A stretch of 64,000 bases of DNA from Streptomyces niveus (GCF_002009175.1 NZ_CP018047.1:4092001-4156000), one strand, 5' to 3'; shown: positions 29,291-40,787, numbered from the stretch's first letter. Notes: generated from the letters alone by a model not told the origin. Numbers and translations: made by a program.

Positions 29291-30640
29291 ATGGGGTCCG
29301 TGACGACGGCTGACGGGTCGAGGAAGGCCGAGGGGGCTGAGGCGGCCGGGACGACTGGGGCGGCGGCGTACCCGCCGGTGGCGCCGCGCGGCGATCCCGA
29401 CCCCGACCGGCGGTGGCTCACGGCCGTCATGCACGCCGCGTTCTTCCTGCTTCTCGGCGCCTCACTCGCCCGCTATCTGATCCGCCACGAGGGCGGGGAC
29501 CACACCGGCTGGGTCGTCGCGCTGTTCTCCGTGTTCGGGCTGCTCTATCTCCTGGGCCGGTTCCTGGCGCCCCCACCACCCTCCGGTACGCGGCCCGATG
29601 CCCGGTATCTGGCGTGGGTGAGCGCCGTGCTGACCGTCTGGGTCGTGCTGCTCGCGCTCGCGCCGAACGCCGCGTGGTGCGCGATGCCGCTGTTCTTCAC
29701 CGGCCTGCACACCCTGTCGACGCGGACCGCCGTGTCCCTCGCCGCCGTACTGACACTGCTGGTCGTGGCGTCCAAACTCCGCTTCGCACAGGGGGAGTTC
29801 GACCCCAACGCCGTCATCGCCCCGCCGGCCGTCGCCGCGGTCGGCACCGCCGTACTGATCCACCTCAAACGCCAGGCGGCCCGCCAGCGCGCGCTGATCG
29901 ACGACCTGGTCCGTACGCGCCGCGACCTCGCCGCCACCGAGCGCCGGGCCGGGATCCTGGCGGAGCGGCAGCGGCTGTCCACGGAGATCCACGACACCCT
30001 CGCACAGGGCCTGTCCAGCCAGCAGATGCTGCTCCAGGCCGCCGAACGCGTCTGGCACGCCGACCCGGACGCGGCGCGCGGACATATGCGGGACGCGGGT
30101 GAGATCGCGTCCCGCAGTCTCACCGAGGCACGCCGGTTCGTCCACGACCTCGCGCCGGCCGACCTCGCCGAACGGACGCTCGCCCCGGCACTTGCCGCGC
30201 TCGCCGACCGCGAGAGCGGTGCGGGGCTGACGGTGGTCTTCCACCTGGACGGCGCGCCGGGCCCGCTGCCGGAACGGGTCGAGGCGGCGCTGCTGCGCAT
30301 CGCGCAGGGCGCGCTGGCCAACGTGCGTGAGCACGCGGGCGCGACGCGGGCCGCGCTGACCCTGACCTGGGTGGACGATCAGATCTCGCTGGACATCGCG
30401 GACGACGGGCGCGGTTTCGCGCTCGTGGCAGCGGGGGACGGCGCGCCCGCTGCCGCGACGGGGCGCACCGGGCGCGGGCACGGAGTGCCGGCGATGCGGG
30501 CCCGGGCACGGCAGTTGGGCGGCACGCTCACCGTCGAGTCCGAGCCGGGCGAGGGCACGGTCGTCTCGGCGGCCGTACCTCTCGCTCCCGTTTCCGGTAC
30601 CGCTCTCGCGCTCGACACGTCGGGAAGGGGCACGTCATGA
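29291..30640 (+). CDS. NarL-type membrane sensor histidine kinase
   Basis: 449 residues; ATG 29291 is used, and GTG 29300 is possible. Five or six hydrophobic segments span ~43-195, followed by a HisKA_3 dimerisation domain with the phospho-acceptor H234 in STEIHDTLAQGLSSQ and a C-terminal HATPase domain (ANVREHAG N-box; IADDGRGF; GHGVPAMRAR). The response-regulator gene overlaps by 4 nt, so kinase and regulator form a coupled pair. Stimulus unknown; no large extracellular sensor domain, which suggests membrane sensing. Confidence 0.93.
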   Translation: MGSVTTADGSRKAEGAEAAGTTGAAAYPPVAPRGDPDPDRRWLTAVMHAAFFLLLGASLARYLIRHEGGDHTGWVVALFSVFGLLYLLGRFLAPPPPSGTRPDARYLAWVSAVLTVWVVLLALAPNAAWCAMPLFFTGLHTLSTRTAVSLAAVLTLLVVASKLRFAQGEFDPNAVIAPPAVAAVGTAVLIHLKRQAARQRALIDDLVRTRRDLAATERRAGILAERQRLSTEIHDTLAQGLSSQQMLLQAAERVWHADPDAARGHMRDAGEIASRSLTEARRFVHDLAPADLAERTLAPALAALADRESGAGLTVVFHLDGAPGPLPERVEAALLRIAQGALANVREHAGATRAALTLTWVDDQISLDIADDGRGFALVAAGDGAPAAATGRTGRGHGVPAMRARARQLGGTLTVESEPGEGTVVSAAVPLAPVSGTALALDTSGRGTS

Positions 30641-31314
30641 GTATGGGCGCGGAGCTGCCGGAGCCCACAACTCCCGTACGGCTGCTGCTCTGCGACGACC
30701 ACGCGGTCGTACGCGCCGGTCTGCGCGCGCTGCTGTCGAGCACGGACGGAATCGAGGTGGTCGGCGAGGCGGGTAGCGGCGAGGAGGCGCTGGCGGTGGC
30801 GGCGCGCGTACGGCCCGACGTCGTACTGATGGACCTCCAGCTCGGCGACGGTATGGACGGCGTGACGGCCACCAGACATCTGCTCACGGACGACGCGTAC
30901 GGCTCCGGGGCGACCGGGGCACCGCGCGTACTGGTGCTCACGATGTTCGACACGGACGCCGACATCACTCGCGCCATCGAGGCGGGCGCCACGGGCTATC
31001 TGCTCAAGGCGGAGCAGCCGGAGGAACTGTTCGCGGCCATCCGCGACGCGGCATCCGGCCGCGCCACCCTCTCGGCGCCGGTGGCGGACCGGGTCCTGGC
31101 CCAACTGCGGAGCCCGCGGCCCGCCTTGTCGGAGCGGGAGCTGGAAATACTCCGGCAACTGGCACGCGGGCTGGGAAACCGCGACATCGCCCGCGCGCTC
31201 TTCATCAGCGAGGCGACGGTGAAGACCCATCTGGGCCGTATCTACGGCAAGTTGGGGGTCGACACCCGCTCGGGGGCGGTGGCACTGGCGAAGGAGCAGC
31301 GACTGCTGTCCTGA
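30637..31314 (+). CDS. NarL/FixJ-family response regulator
   Basis: 225 residues from ATG 30637, overlapping the kinase stop. Receiver domain with acidic pair CDDH, phospho-acceptor D66 in VVLMDLQLGDG, Thr/Lys switch residues (LVLTMFD; LLKAE), and a C-terminal LuxR-type helix-turn-helix (LSERELEILRQLARG, then FISEATVKTHLGRIYGKL). DNA-binding output of the adjacent sensor kinase. Confidence 0.95.
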   Translation: MSMGAELPEPTTPVRLLLCDDHAVVRAGLRALLSSTDGIEVVGEAGSGEEALAVAARVRPDVVLMDLQLGDGMDGVTATRHLLTDDAYGSGATGAPRVLVLTMFDTDADITRAIEAGATGYLLKAEQPEELFAAIRDAASGRATLSAPVADRVLAQLRSPRPALSERELEILRQLARGLGNRDIARALFISEATVKTHLGRIYGKLGVDTRSGAVALAKEQRLLS

Positions 31315-31373
31315 GGCCGCTGCCCCGCGGCCACTGCCCTGAAGGCTGCCGTCTGCCGGTCGCGGTTCGGTAC

Positions 31374-31760
31374 TCAGCGGTCGACCCTCCACGGCGCGTC
31401 GGTCGGCGGTCCGCCCGTCGCGAGAATGTGGCGGACGATCCGAAGCGCCTCTTCGAGAGGCACGGTGTCCTCGTCGGGATACTCGTCGCTCTGTCCGTTC
31501 GCCAGGACGAATCCGTCGCTCCGGCCCTCGGCACCGGGGTACGTGGCGTGCTCGCCGGGATCGCCCTCACCGTCGAGGAGCATGACCATCGCGCGCTCGG
31601 CATTGGTCACGACGGCGAGCAGCCGACCGGACGACCCGGCCAGCCACGACTCGAACGCCCCGCCCGCGATCCTGCGCCTGAGCTCCGTGACTGCCTCGTC
31701 GGGAGCCAGAGCTCCGTCCCCGCGCCCGTCCACGAACGTCCACGACTCGACCACGGTCAT
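31374..31760 (-). CDS. Imm1-like immunity protein (orphan)
   Basis: 128 residues. The C-terminal half, GQSDEYPDEDTVPLEEALRI followed by a hydrophobic helix and PTDAPWRVDR, fits the Imm1 pattern (acidic/Tyr-Pro, 'VP..EALRIV', 'ATG..P....W'). Imm1 proteins neutralise deaminase-type polymorphic toxins. No toxin gene adjoins it: the neighbours are a response regulator (convergent) and SARP (same strand, 21 bp upstream). Family call is from pattern only. Confidence 0.6.
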   Translation of the reverse strand: MTVVESWTFVDGRGDGALAPDEAVTELRRRIAGGAFESWLAGSSGRLLAVVTNAERAMVMLLDGEGDPGEHATYPGAEGRSDGFVLANGQSDEYPDEDTVPLEEALRIVRHILATGGPPTDAPWRVDR

Positions 31761-31781
31761 GTCCTCGTCCTCGTCCTCGTC

Positions 31782-34700
31782 TTAGTCCTGGTCCTGGTTT
31801 TGGTCCGCATCCTGCTCCTCAGCGCCCAGTGCCCGCGCCTCGTCCATGTCCAGCAGGGCGCCCCGGTCGAACTCCGCGTCGAAGTCGCCCTCCCCGAGCC
31901 CGTCGCGCGCCGCTGCGGATATCCGGTCCACGTCCCGGCGTTCGGCGGGCGGCAGAGGTGCGCCCACGGACTCCCGAGCCGCCGCGGCCGCGCCGAGCAG
32001 CATCGCGGACTCGCCGTACCGGTCGGCCGCCGCCCGTGCTCCCGCCAACCCCTCCAGCGCCAGGGCCATTGCCCTGGGGTCGCCGAGTTCGCGTGCGGCG
32101 TCGAAGCCCTCCAGATGCAGGGTGCGGGCGGTCGCGGCGTTGCCGCGGAGTTCGGCGACGAAGCCCAGTTCCGCGAGGGCCAGCGTGCTGCCGGGCCCGT
32201 AACCGACCTCGCGGAACCAGGACAGCAGCTCGCGCATTTGGCGCTCGGCCAGGTCGTAGGCGCCCTCCAGGCGGGCGCCGAGCCCCAGCCCGATCTCGGC
32301 GTCGACCTCTCCTGACCTGAAGTTCTGTTCCCGCGCCAGCTTCCGGGCCCGCTCGTGGTACGTACGGGCCTGTGCGTGGTCGCCGGTCAGAAGGGAGATC
32401 CGCCCCAGGCCGGTGAGGCGCTTGGCGGCCTCGGTCCACAGCCCGAGCTGTTCGGCGATGGCCAGCCCCTCGCGGTGGAGGCCGGCGGCGTGCCCGTAGT
32501 CGCCCGTGATCTGGCTCAGCGTCGCCAGCGGGAACACGGTCTGGAGCCGTCCCCACCGGTCGCCGGTCTCGTCGAAGAGCCGCGCGCTCCGCTCGCCGTC
32601 GCGCTTGACCGCGTCGAGGTCACCACGGGCCATCGCGTGCCGGGCCCGTACGCTCAGGGCCGCCGCCGTCCCCCAGCTGTCGCCGAGTGCGCGGAAGGCG
32701 TCCAGGGCCCGGTTCACCAGGCTCTCCCCGGTGGCCACGTCGCCGGATCCCATCTGGGCGAAGCCCAGGAACCACAGGGCCGTCGCACGGCCGGCGGGGT
32801 CGTCCACCTTGTCGAGGTCGAGTCCGTGGGGCGCCGGGCCGCCTTCGTACGCCTCCAGTACGTCGCGGATCCGCCGTTCCGCGTCATCGGAGTCGCCCTC
32901 GAGGAGGCCGACACCGGCCCGCCAGGCCATGGCGAGGGCACGGTCGGGGGTGAGCGGCCCGTTCGAGGATTCGGCTGCGGATCGCGTCGCGGTTCCGGTC
33001 GCGAGCGCCGAGTCCAGGAATCGCCGGGCCTCGGCAGGCCGGCCGCGCAGCACCCAGTACCAGGCCAGCGCGTTCACCGTACGCAGGGCCCGTTCGCCGT
33101 CCCCGGCCCCCTGCCGTACGGCGAAGTCGAGCGCGCTCCGCAGATCGGCCGCCTCCCCGTCCAGCAGTTCCAGCCAACGGCGTTGCTCCGGACCTCGGAG
33201 CAACGGAGCCGCACGCAGGGCGAGTTCGGTGTAGTAGCGGCAGTGCTGTTCGCGTACGGGGGCCAACTCGTCCGCCGCCCGAAGTTGTTCGAGGCAGTAC
33301 TCCTTCACCGACTCCAGCAGCCGGTAGCGGGGCCCCTCCGGACAGTCGGACAGCACGACCAGGGATCTGTCCACCAGGCGGGCGAGCAGTTCCATCACAT
33401 CCGCCGGCCGTACGTCGTCCCCCGAGCAGACCGTCTCGGCCGCCTCCAGTGCGCAACTCCCGCTGTGGACAGCCAGCCTGCGCAGTACGACGCGCTCGGG
33501 CGCGGTGAGCAGACCCCAGCTCCAGTCGATCACCGCGCGCAGTGTGCGTTGACGGTCGGGCGCGTTCCGGGGGCCGACGGCGAGCAGTTCGAACCGGTCG
33601 TCGAGCCGGGCGACGAGACCGTGTACGCCGATGGTCCGCACCCGCGACGCGGCCAGCTCCAGGGCCAGCGGGATGCCGTCGAGACGGCGGCACACCTCGG
33701 TCACGGCCGCCTCGCCGTCCGTGCCCGTGTGGCCGCCCGTGCCTCTGCCGGCGCGCGCCGTGAAGAGCGCGACCGCGCTCGGCAGGGGGAGCGGCGGTAC
33801 GGCCCACACCTGCTCCCCGCTGATGCCGAGCGGTTCCTGACTGGTCGTCAATACCGTGAGCCCAGGGGCGTTGGGAAGCAGCGTGGCGGTCAACTCGGCG
33901 ACCGGATCGACGACATGCTCGCAGTTGTCGAGGAAGAGCAGCAGCCGTCTGTCGCGCAGCGCGCCGCTCAGCCGACGTGCCGGGGACGACAGCGGCCCGG
34001 CCGCACCGCCCCCACCACCCGCGCTGCCCGCCTCCTGGACGCCGAGGACTCGCATGACGGCCTCGGCCACCGCGTTCACCACGTCCGGATCGGCACGGGG
34101 GCCCGGGGCGGGTGCGAGCGCGGCCAGTTCGACCAGCCACACACCGTCGGGGTACGCCTCGGCGCACCGGCGCCCGACCTCCACTGCCAGCCGCGTCTTG
34201 CCGACCCCGCCGGGGCCGGTGAGAGTGACCAGCCGGGAGGCGGTGAGCAGTCCGCGCACGGTCGATGCGGCCTCGTCCCGGCCGACGATCTCCGTGATGG
34301 CCGTGGGCAGGTTCGTACGGACGGTGTCAGGGCCGGACGGCTCCGTCAGCGCGAAGTCCTGCCGCAGAACGGCCTGTTGGAGAGAGACGAGTTCACGGCC
34401 GGGCTCCAGGCCCAACTCGTCGGAGAGCCGGCGCCGGAGGTCCTCGAAACTGTCCAGCGCCTCGGTCTGGCGCCCCGCGCCGTACAGCGCGCGCAGATGT
34501 ACGGCCCGCAGCCGTTCCCGCAGGGGATGGGCGGCGACCAGACCGCCGAGTTCACCGGCCAGCTCCGCGTGCCCGCCCAACGCCAGCCGTATCTCCGCCT
34601 GTTCCTCCAGCGCCGTCAACCGCGCCTCTTCCAGACGGCCGATCTCCGCGAGGGCGAACGGCTCACCGGCGAAGTCCGCGAACGCCTCGCCCCGCCAGAG

Positions 34701-35099
34701 CCCCAGCGCCTCGGACAGCAGGTCCGCCTTCGTACGGGGCACGGCTTCGGCCCGCGCCCGGTCCAGCAGCGCGGTGAAGCTCTCCGCGTCGACGGCGCCG
34801 GGGCCGCTCCGCAGGAGATACCCCGAAACCCCGGCCCCGGAGACCACCAGGTCCCGGCCGCCCGGCTCGGCCCGCTCCAGCGCGCGGCGCAGTTGCGAGG
34901 CCTTTCCCTGCAACGTGTTGCCGGGGTCGTCCGGCAGCGCCGCGCCCCACAGACCGTCCACCAGCCGGCCGACGGAGACGGCACGCCCGGGGGACACCAG
35001 TAGGTGGGCGAGCAGCGCGCGGACCTTGGCGCCGGGGATCGGTACGGGGTCGCCGTCCGACGTCCACACGGTCAGCGGACCGAGCACCCCGAATCGCAT
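31782..35099 (-). CDS. SARP-family regulator with BTAD, NB-ARC and TPR domains (AfsR type)
   Basis: 1105 residues from ATG 35099 (MRFGVLGPLTVW), with GTGAGG upstream. An OmpR-like winged helix (1-95) and a bacterial transcriptional activation domain (about 100-245; EAFADFAGEPFALAE, FEDLRRRLSDELGLEPG) form the SARP core. A P-loop NTPase follows, with GPGGVGKTRLA at ~292-302, a Walker B LLLFLDNCEHV and the downstream GIPLALELAASRV. The C-terminal half is TPR-rich. The last residues (AEEQDADQNQDQD) come from a low-complexity CTCGTC/CTGGTC tract. Members activate secondary metabolism or stress genes; the divergent imine-reductase-like gene is the obvious candidate target. Confidence 0.94.
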   Translation of the reverse strand: MRFGVLGPLTVWTSDGDPVPIPGAKVRALLAHLLVSPGRAVSVGRLVDGLWGAALPDDPGNTLQGKASQLRRALERAEPGGRDLVVSGAGVSGYLLRSGPGAVDAESFTALLDRARAEAVPRTKADLLSEALGLWRGEAFADFAGEPFALAEIGRLEEARLTALEEQAEIRLALGGHAELAGELGGLVAAHPLRERLRAVHLRALYGAGRQTEALDSFEDLRRRLSDELGLEPGRELVSLQQAVLRQDFALTEPSGPDTVRTNLPTAITEIVGRDEAASTVRGLLTASRLVTLTGPGGVGKTRLAVEVGRRCAEAYPDGVWLVELAALAPAPGPRADPDVVNAVAEAVMRVLGVQEAGSAGGGGGAAGPLSSPARRLSGALRDRRLLLFLDNCEHVVDPVAELTATLLPNAPGLTVLTTSQEPLGISGEQVWAVPPLPLPSAVALFTARAGRGTGGHTGTDGEAAVTEVCRRLDGIPLALELAASRVRTIGVHGLVARLDDRFELLAVGPRNAPDRQRTLRAVIDWSWGLLTAPERVVLRRLAVHSGSCALEAAETVCSGDDVRPADVMELLARLVDRSLVVLSDCPEGPRYRLLESVKEYCLEQLRAADELAPVREQHCRYYTELALRAAPLLRGPEQRRWLELLDGEAADLRSALDFAVRQGAGDGERALRTVNALAWYWVLRGRPAEARRFLDSALATGTATRSAAESSNGPLTPDRALAMAWRAGVGLLEGDSDDAERRIRDVLEAYEGGPAPHGLDLDKVDDPAGRATALWFLGFAQMGSGDVATGESLVNRALDAFRALGDSWGTAAALSVRARHAMARGDLDAVKRDGERSARLFDETGDRWGRLQTVFPLATLSQITGDYGHAAGLHREGLAIAEQLGLWTEAAKRLTGLGRISLLTGDHAQARTYHERARKLAREQNFRSGEVDAEIGLGLGARLEGAYDLAERQMRELLSWFREVGYGPGSTLALAELGFVAELRGNAATARTLHLEGFDAARELGDPRAMALALEGLAGARAAADRYGESAMLLGAAAAARESVGAPLPPAERRDVDRISAAARDGLGEGDFDAEFDRGALLDMDEARALGAEEQDADQNQDQD

Positions 35100-35236
35100 A
35101 CGCCTCACCCTAACGCGCCCGCCCACCAGGCCTGTTGGCCGAAGGGCGGCCGACCGACAGCGGACCGACAGCCGATCGACAGCCCCGCTCGGCAGAGTTC
35201 TTCTCACCGACACGGCCCACCGAGCAGAGGAACGAC

Positions 35237-36187
35237 ATGACCACCAGGCCGACACAGACCGCACAGACCTCACAGACCGCGTCGAAGCAGACCGCGCCGG
35301 AACACACCGGGCAGCCGTCCGGCCTGCCCTCCGTCGCGGTGATCGGTCTCGGCAACCTCGGCCGTGTCCTGGCCTCGGCCTACCTCGGCCACGGCCACCG
35401 CACGATCGTCTGGAACCGCTCACCGGCCAAGGCCGACGACCTGGTCACCAGAGGCGCGATCCGGGCGGCGACGGCCGCCGAAGCCATCGCGGCGGCGGAC
35501 CTCGTCATCGTCTGCGTGCTGGACTACGACAAGGCACGGCAGATCCTGACGCCCGCCGCCGGCGCGCTCCGGGGCCGTACGCTGATCAACGTCACCTCCG
35601 GAACGCCCGAGCCCGCCCGCGAGTTGGCGGCCTGGGCGACCGAACAGGGCGCCGAGTATCTGAACGGGGCGGTCTACGCCGTACCGCAGACGATCGGGAC
35701 GCAGGACGCGTTCGTCCTCTACAGCGGTTCGTCGGCCGTCTTCGAGACGTACCGCGAGCAGCTGGACCTCCTGGGCGCCGCCACCTTCGTCGGCACCGAC
35801 CCGGGCCTGGCGTCGCTCTACGACATCTCGCTGCTCAGCGGCATGTACGGGATGTTCGCGGGCTTCTTCCAGTCGGTCGCGGTGGCCGACTCGGCCCAGA
35901 TCAAGGCCGCGGACATCACGAGCCTCCTGGTCCCCTGGCTGAACGCGGCGGCCGCGGCGCTGCCCGGCTTCGCGGCGGAGATCGACTCCGGCGACTACGC
36001 CACGGAGACGTCCAACCTCGACATCAACGCGGTGGGCCTCGCCAACATGCTGACCGCCACCAAGGCCCAGGGCATCGGGGTGGAGCTGCTGGCCCCTCTC
36101 CAGACCCTTTTCGAGAGCCAGATCGCCCAGGGCCACGGCGCGCAGAGCCTCGCCCGGACGGTCGAGTCACTTCGAGCCGGGCGCTGA
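35237..36187 (+). CDS. NADPH-dependent imine-reductase-like oxidoreductase
   Basis: 316 residues from ATG 35237 with GAGGAA upstream. Thr/Gln-rich N-terminal tail (1-32), then a Rossmann domain (VAVIGLGNLGRVLA) and NRSPAKADDL, where Arg after Asn favours NADPH. The C-terminal all-helical dimer domain contains LASLYDISLLSGMYGMFAGFFQ, the usual position of the catalytic Asp in imine reductases. 6PGDH-related family. Divergent from SARP with 137 bp between starts. Confidence 0.88.
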   Translation: MTTRPTQTAQTSQTASKQTAPEHTGQPSGLPSVAVIGLGNLGRVLASAYLGHGHRTIVWNRSPAKADDLVTRGAIRAATAAEAIAAADLVIVCVLDYDKARQILTPAAGALRGRTLINVTSGTPEPARELAAWATEQGAEYLNGAVYAVPQTIGTQDAFVLYSGSSAVFETYREQLDLLGAATFVGTDPGLASLYDISLLSGMYGMFAGFFQSVAVADSAQIKAADITSLLVPWLNAAAAALPGFAAEIDSGDYATETSNLDINAVGLANMLTATKAQGIGVELLAPLQTLFESQIAQGHGAQSLARTVESLRAGR

Positions 36188-36222
36188 GGCCCCGTTGGCC
36201 GAGAGTGGCCTCTTTCGCCCCG

Positions 36223-36259
36223 CGTATCCCCCGACCAGACTTTCCGGCCGGGGGATACG
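36223..36259. terminator. Inverted repeat after the imine-reductase-like gene
   Basis: A perfect 11-bp stem (CGTATCCCCCG / CGGGGGATACG) with a 15-nt loop lies 35 nt after the stop and 44 nt before the next start. Either a terminator or an operator for the following gene. Confidence 0.55.
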
Positions 36260-36302
36260 GCGTAACGGCCGGAGTTGGGGGACGCATGACACTCGGGGAC
36301 GT

Positions 36303-37016
36303 ATGACGAGGAAACGCCGGCGCAGGCGCCCGTCGGCCGCGCGCAGACGGTACGAGACGCGGCGCAACGCCCTGTTGGGCGGCGGCGTCCTGGCGCTGCT
36401 CGTGCTGACGACCTTCTGGGCCGAGATCTGGCCGTACGCCGCCGGGGCCGCGCTGACCGGTGCGGTGGGCGGCGTTGCCTGGTGGCTGTGGCGTACGGAC
36501 CGGCTGGTACGCGGCCGGGACGCCCGGTGGCGCGAGGCCGAGGCGATCGGGGCCGGGCAACGGTCGCTCGCCGAGGTGGACGCGATGAGCTGGCAGGAGT
36601 TCGAGAGGTACGTCGCCGACCTGTGCCGCCGCGACGGCTGCACGGACGTCGAGGTCAGCGGCCGGTCGGGCGACCTGGGCGCGGACGTGACGGGGACGCT
36701 GCCCGACGGCCGGCGACTGGTCGTCCAGTGCAAGCACTACGCCCCGCACCGCTACGTCCCCAGCGGCGACATGCAGAAGTTCGTCGGCACGGCCTGGCTC
36801 CACCACAAGGCGGATGTGGCGGTGTTCGCGGCCACCTGCCCGTTCAGCGAGGCGGCACTGGCACTCGCGGTCCAGCACGACATCCTCGCCGTCCACCGCG
36901 ACCTGCTGGGCCTGTGGAACACGGGCACGCCACTACCCGCACTGCTCCCCCTGAACGGCACGGGCCAGGGCGACCGCACCCACCGCAAACGCTGGAAGGA
37001 CACCTACGGCACCTGA
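36303..37016 (+). CDS. Membrane-anchored Mrr-like restriction-endonuclease-domain protein
   Basis: 237 residues from ATG 36303 (MTRKRRRRR). An Arg-rich start, two membrane helices (~24-41 and ~44-62), then a Mrr_cat-type domain at ~95-200: MSWQEFERYVADLCRRDG, GADVTGT (catalytic Asp) and VVQCKHY (Q-x-K). This predicts a metal-dependent nuclease core on the cytoplasmic side. No methyltransferase is nearby, so it is not a classic R-M enzyme; membrane Mrr proteins may act in DNA-damage or phage response. Confidence 0.85.
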   Translation: MTRKRRRRRPSAARRRYETRRNALLGGGVLALLVLTTFWAEIWPYAAGAALTGAVGGVAWWLWRTDRLVRGRDARWREAEAIGAGQRSLAEVDAMSWQEFERYVADLCRRDGCTDVEVSGRSGDLGADVTGTLPDGRRLVVQCKHYAPHRYVPSGDMQKFVGTAWLHHKADVAVFAATCPFSEAALALAVQHDILAVHRDLLGLWNTGTPLPALLPLNGTGQGDRTHRKRWKDTYGT

Positions 37017-37042
37017 CCGACCACGGCACCTGACCGACGGCG

Positions 37043-37186
37043 TCAGCGCTTCTTGGTCTTCCGCTTCTGCCGTGGAGTCCACGGGCCCCTGTGCGTCTGA
37101 CAGCGTGAATAGCCGATCATCGCCGGCTTCTGGCACGGCTTGCCTGTCGTGGTCTTGGTCGATCCGCACTTGACCTGCTTGCCCAT
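37043..37186 (-). CDS. Small Cys/His zinc-binding-type protein
   Basis: 47 residues from ATG 37186, with GGGAGGA upstream. The pattern is C-G-x-x-T...G-x-P-C, then A-x-x-G-x-S-R-C-x-x-H-x-G-P-W, and a Lys/Arg-rich tail (RQKRKTKKR). The three Cys and one His could bind one zinc. A clear paralogue lies at 44919-45098 in the accessory region. Function unknown; such proteins are often seen in phages and integrative elements. Confidence 0.7.
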   Translation of the reverse strand: MGKQVKCGSTKTTTGKPCQKPAMIGYSRCQTHRGPWTPRQKRKTKKR

Positions 37187-37297
37187 ACGTCCTCCCGGGA
37201 TCACGGGCAGTACGCCGGACACCATCGTCCCCTGGGGCCATTGGTCACGGAAGGCGCGAATTGCGCCGTATCCCGTCATCACCCGCATTCGGCCGAT

Positions 37298-37453
37298 TCA
37301 CAGGCCCCTGTGACCGGTTCCCGCCGTCGGGTCCGGCATCAGGCTGTTCGCCCGGGTGCGTCCGCGACATTGATGCGGGTCCAAGAAGGCGTACACGTCG
37401 GGCAGTTCGGCGAGGGGTCCCGGTGCTCGTACGGCCTGCTCCGCCTCGGTCAT
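37298..37453 (-). CDS. Doubtful 51-residue ORF
   Basis: An in-frame reading from ATG 37453 (MTEAEQAVRAPGPLAELPDVY) has AAGGTG upstream, but no recognised domain. It may be the 5' remnant of a decayed gene. The rest of the 425-bp gap 37187-37611 holds only the katG terminator. Confidence 0.25.
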   Translation of the reverse strand: MTEAEQAVRAPGPLAELPDVYAFLDPHQCRGRTRANSLMPDPTAGTGHRGL

Positions 37454-37502
37454 GACGGCACCTTACCGACGCGGCCGACGTACGCCCCGTAAAACGCGAG
37501 AC

Positions 37503-37538
37503 GGCCAGGCCGGCCCGTGAGTACGGGCCGACCTGGCC
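37503..37538 (-). terminator. katG terminator
   Basis: 15-bp stem with one mismatch (GGCCAGGCCGGCCCG / CGGGCCGACCTGGCC) and a 6-nt loop, 74 nt after the katG stop on the minus strand. Confidence 0.75.
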
Positions 37539-37611
37539 GAAACAGCCGGCTCAGACGTTGGACATCCGATGTCAGATGTCAGACGCTCAACCTGTCCAGA
37601 GACTCAGCCGC

Positions 37612-39879
<2,268 letters not shown>

Positions 39880-40093
39880 TCAAGGTGCTCAGGAGAGGCT
39901 GTGGCTGTCGGACGCGGTCGGGCGGTGCCCCCGCCGACCAGGCTTGACCGCGGCGTACGGGCTCTGCCGCGTAAGCGAGTGGGGAGCCCCACAAGGCCCC
40001 ACACGCGACGTTCCTTGGCTATTCGCCGGAACCGATCCTACGATGGACGGAGTCCAAGTCAAGAAGCGAGCTAAACGTACATCCAGTAATAAT

Positions 40094-40140
40094 CCGGACG
40101 TCCGGTGGATGTCCGCCGGTATTTTCGGAATCCGTTTCCG
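40094..40140. promoter_or_regulatory. Palindromes in the katG/fur divergent promoter region
   Basis: The 316-bp gap 39856-40171 has no coding sequence. It contains a perfect 12-bp palindrome CCGGACGTCCGG (40094-40105) and an interrupted repeat CGGAA-N5-TTCCG (40126-40140), both within 80 bp of the fur-family start. Either could be an autoregulatory site. The AT-rich stretch AGTAATAAT just upstream may hold a -10 region. Confidence 0.4.
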
Positions 40141-40171
40141 GAATCTCGCGAACGCGAACAGGTGAACCGAC

Positions 40172-40582
40172 ATGAGCGACCTGCTGGAGCGACTACGGGG
40201 CCGTGGCTGGCGGATGACCTCCCAGCGCCGGGTCGTCGCGCAGGTGCTCGACGGCGAACACGTCCATCTCACGGCCGACGAGGTCCACGCGCTCGCGGCG
40301 CGCCGGCTGCCCGAGATCTCGCGGGCGACCGTCTACAACACGCTGGGTGAGCTGGTCTCCATCGGCGAGGTGATCGAGGTCTCCACGGAGGGCCGCGCCA
40401 AACGCTACGACCCCAACGCCCATCACCCGCACCAGCACCTGGTCTGCTCCAACTGCGGCACGATCCGCGACGTCCACCCGACGGGCGACCCCCTGTCCGC
40501 GCTCCCACCGGAGGAACGGTTCGGCTTCACGCTGTCGACGGCGGAGGTCACCTACCGGGGGCTGTGCCCGTCCTGCGGTTAG
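40172..40582 (+). CDS. Fur-family (PerR/CatR-like) metalloregulator
   Basis: 136 residues from ATG 40172. Winged helix (RMTSQRRVVAQVLD, then ISRATVYNTLGELVSIGEV), metal-sensing segment HHPHQHLVCSNCG, and a second CPSC at the C-terminus that completes a structural zinc site (Cys2-Cys2). Divergence from katG is typical of peroxide-sensing repressors in actinobacteria (FurA/CatR type). It probably represses katG and itself, with release by peroxide. Confidence 0.93.
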   Translation: MSDLLERLRGRGWRMTSQRRVVAQVLDGEHVHLTADEVHALAARRLPEISRATVYNTLGELVSIGEVIEVSTEGRAKRYDPNAHHPHQHLVCSNCGTIRDVHPTGDPLSALPPEERFGFTLSTAEVTYRGLCPSCG

Positions 40583-40754
40583 GCGCTGTCCGTCCGTACG
40601 GGGGGACCGGATCCGCGCCGTACGAGGGTGCCCGGTTTCCGCCCGTAATCCGACCGGAAACCGGTCCGTACGTTCGCGCGCCCGTCGCGCGACCGCAACG
40701 CGCGAACTGCTTGCGTGAAGTGCTCGCGCGAACTGCTCTGCTCTGTGCAACGTC

Positions 40755-40787
40755 GAAGGCCCCCGCTGCTCGCAAGCGGGGGCCTTC
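40755..40787. terminator. Terminator between the fur-family and secreted-protein genes
   Basis: A perfect 13-bp stem (GAAGGCCCCCGCT and complement) with a 7-nt loop and a T-rich tail (TTCTGTTCATT) lies between the convergent genes at 40582 and 40850. Confidence 0.85.

Noticed and set aside
31760-31805. Simple CTCGTC/CTGGTC repeat as a regulatory element
   Set aside because: It is the junction of two minus-strand genes and mostly encodes the Asp/Gln-rich tail of the SARP protein; low complexity, with no sign of a binding site.
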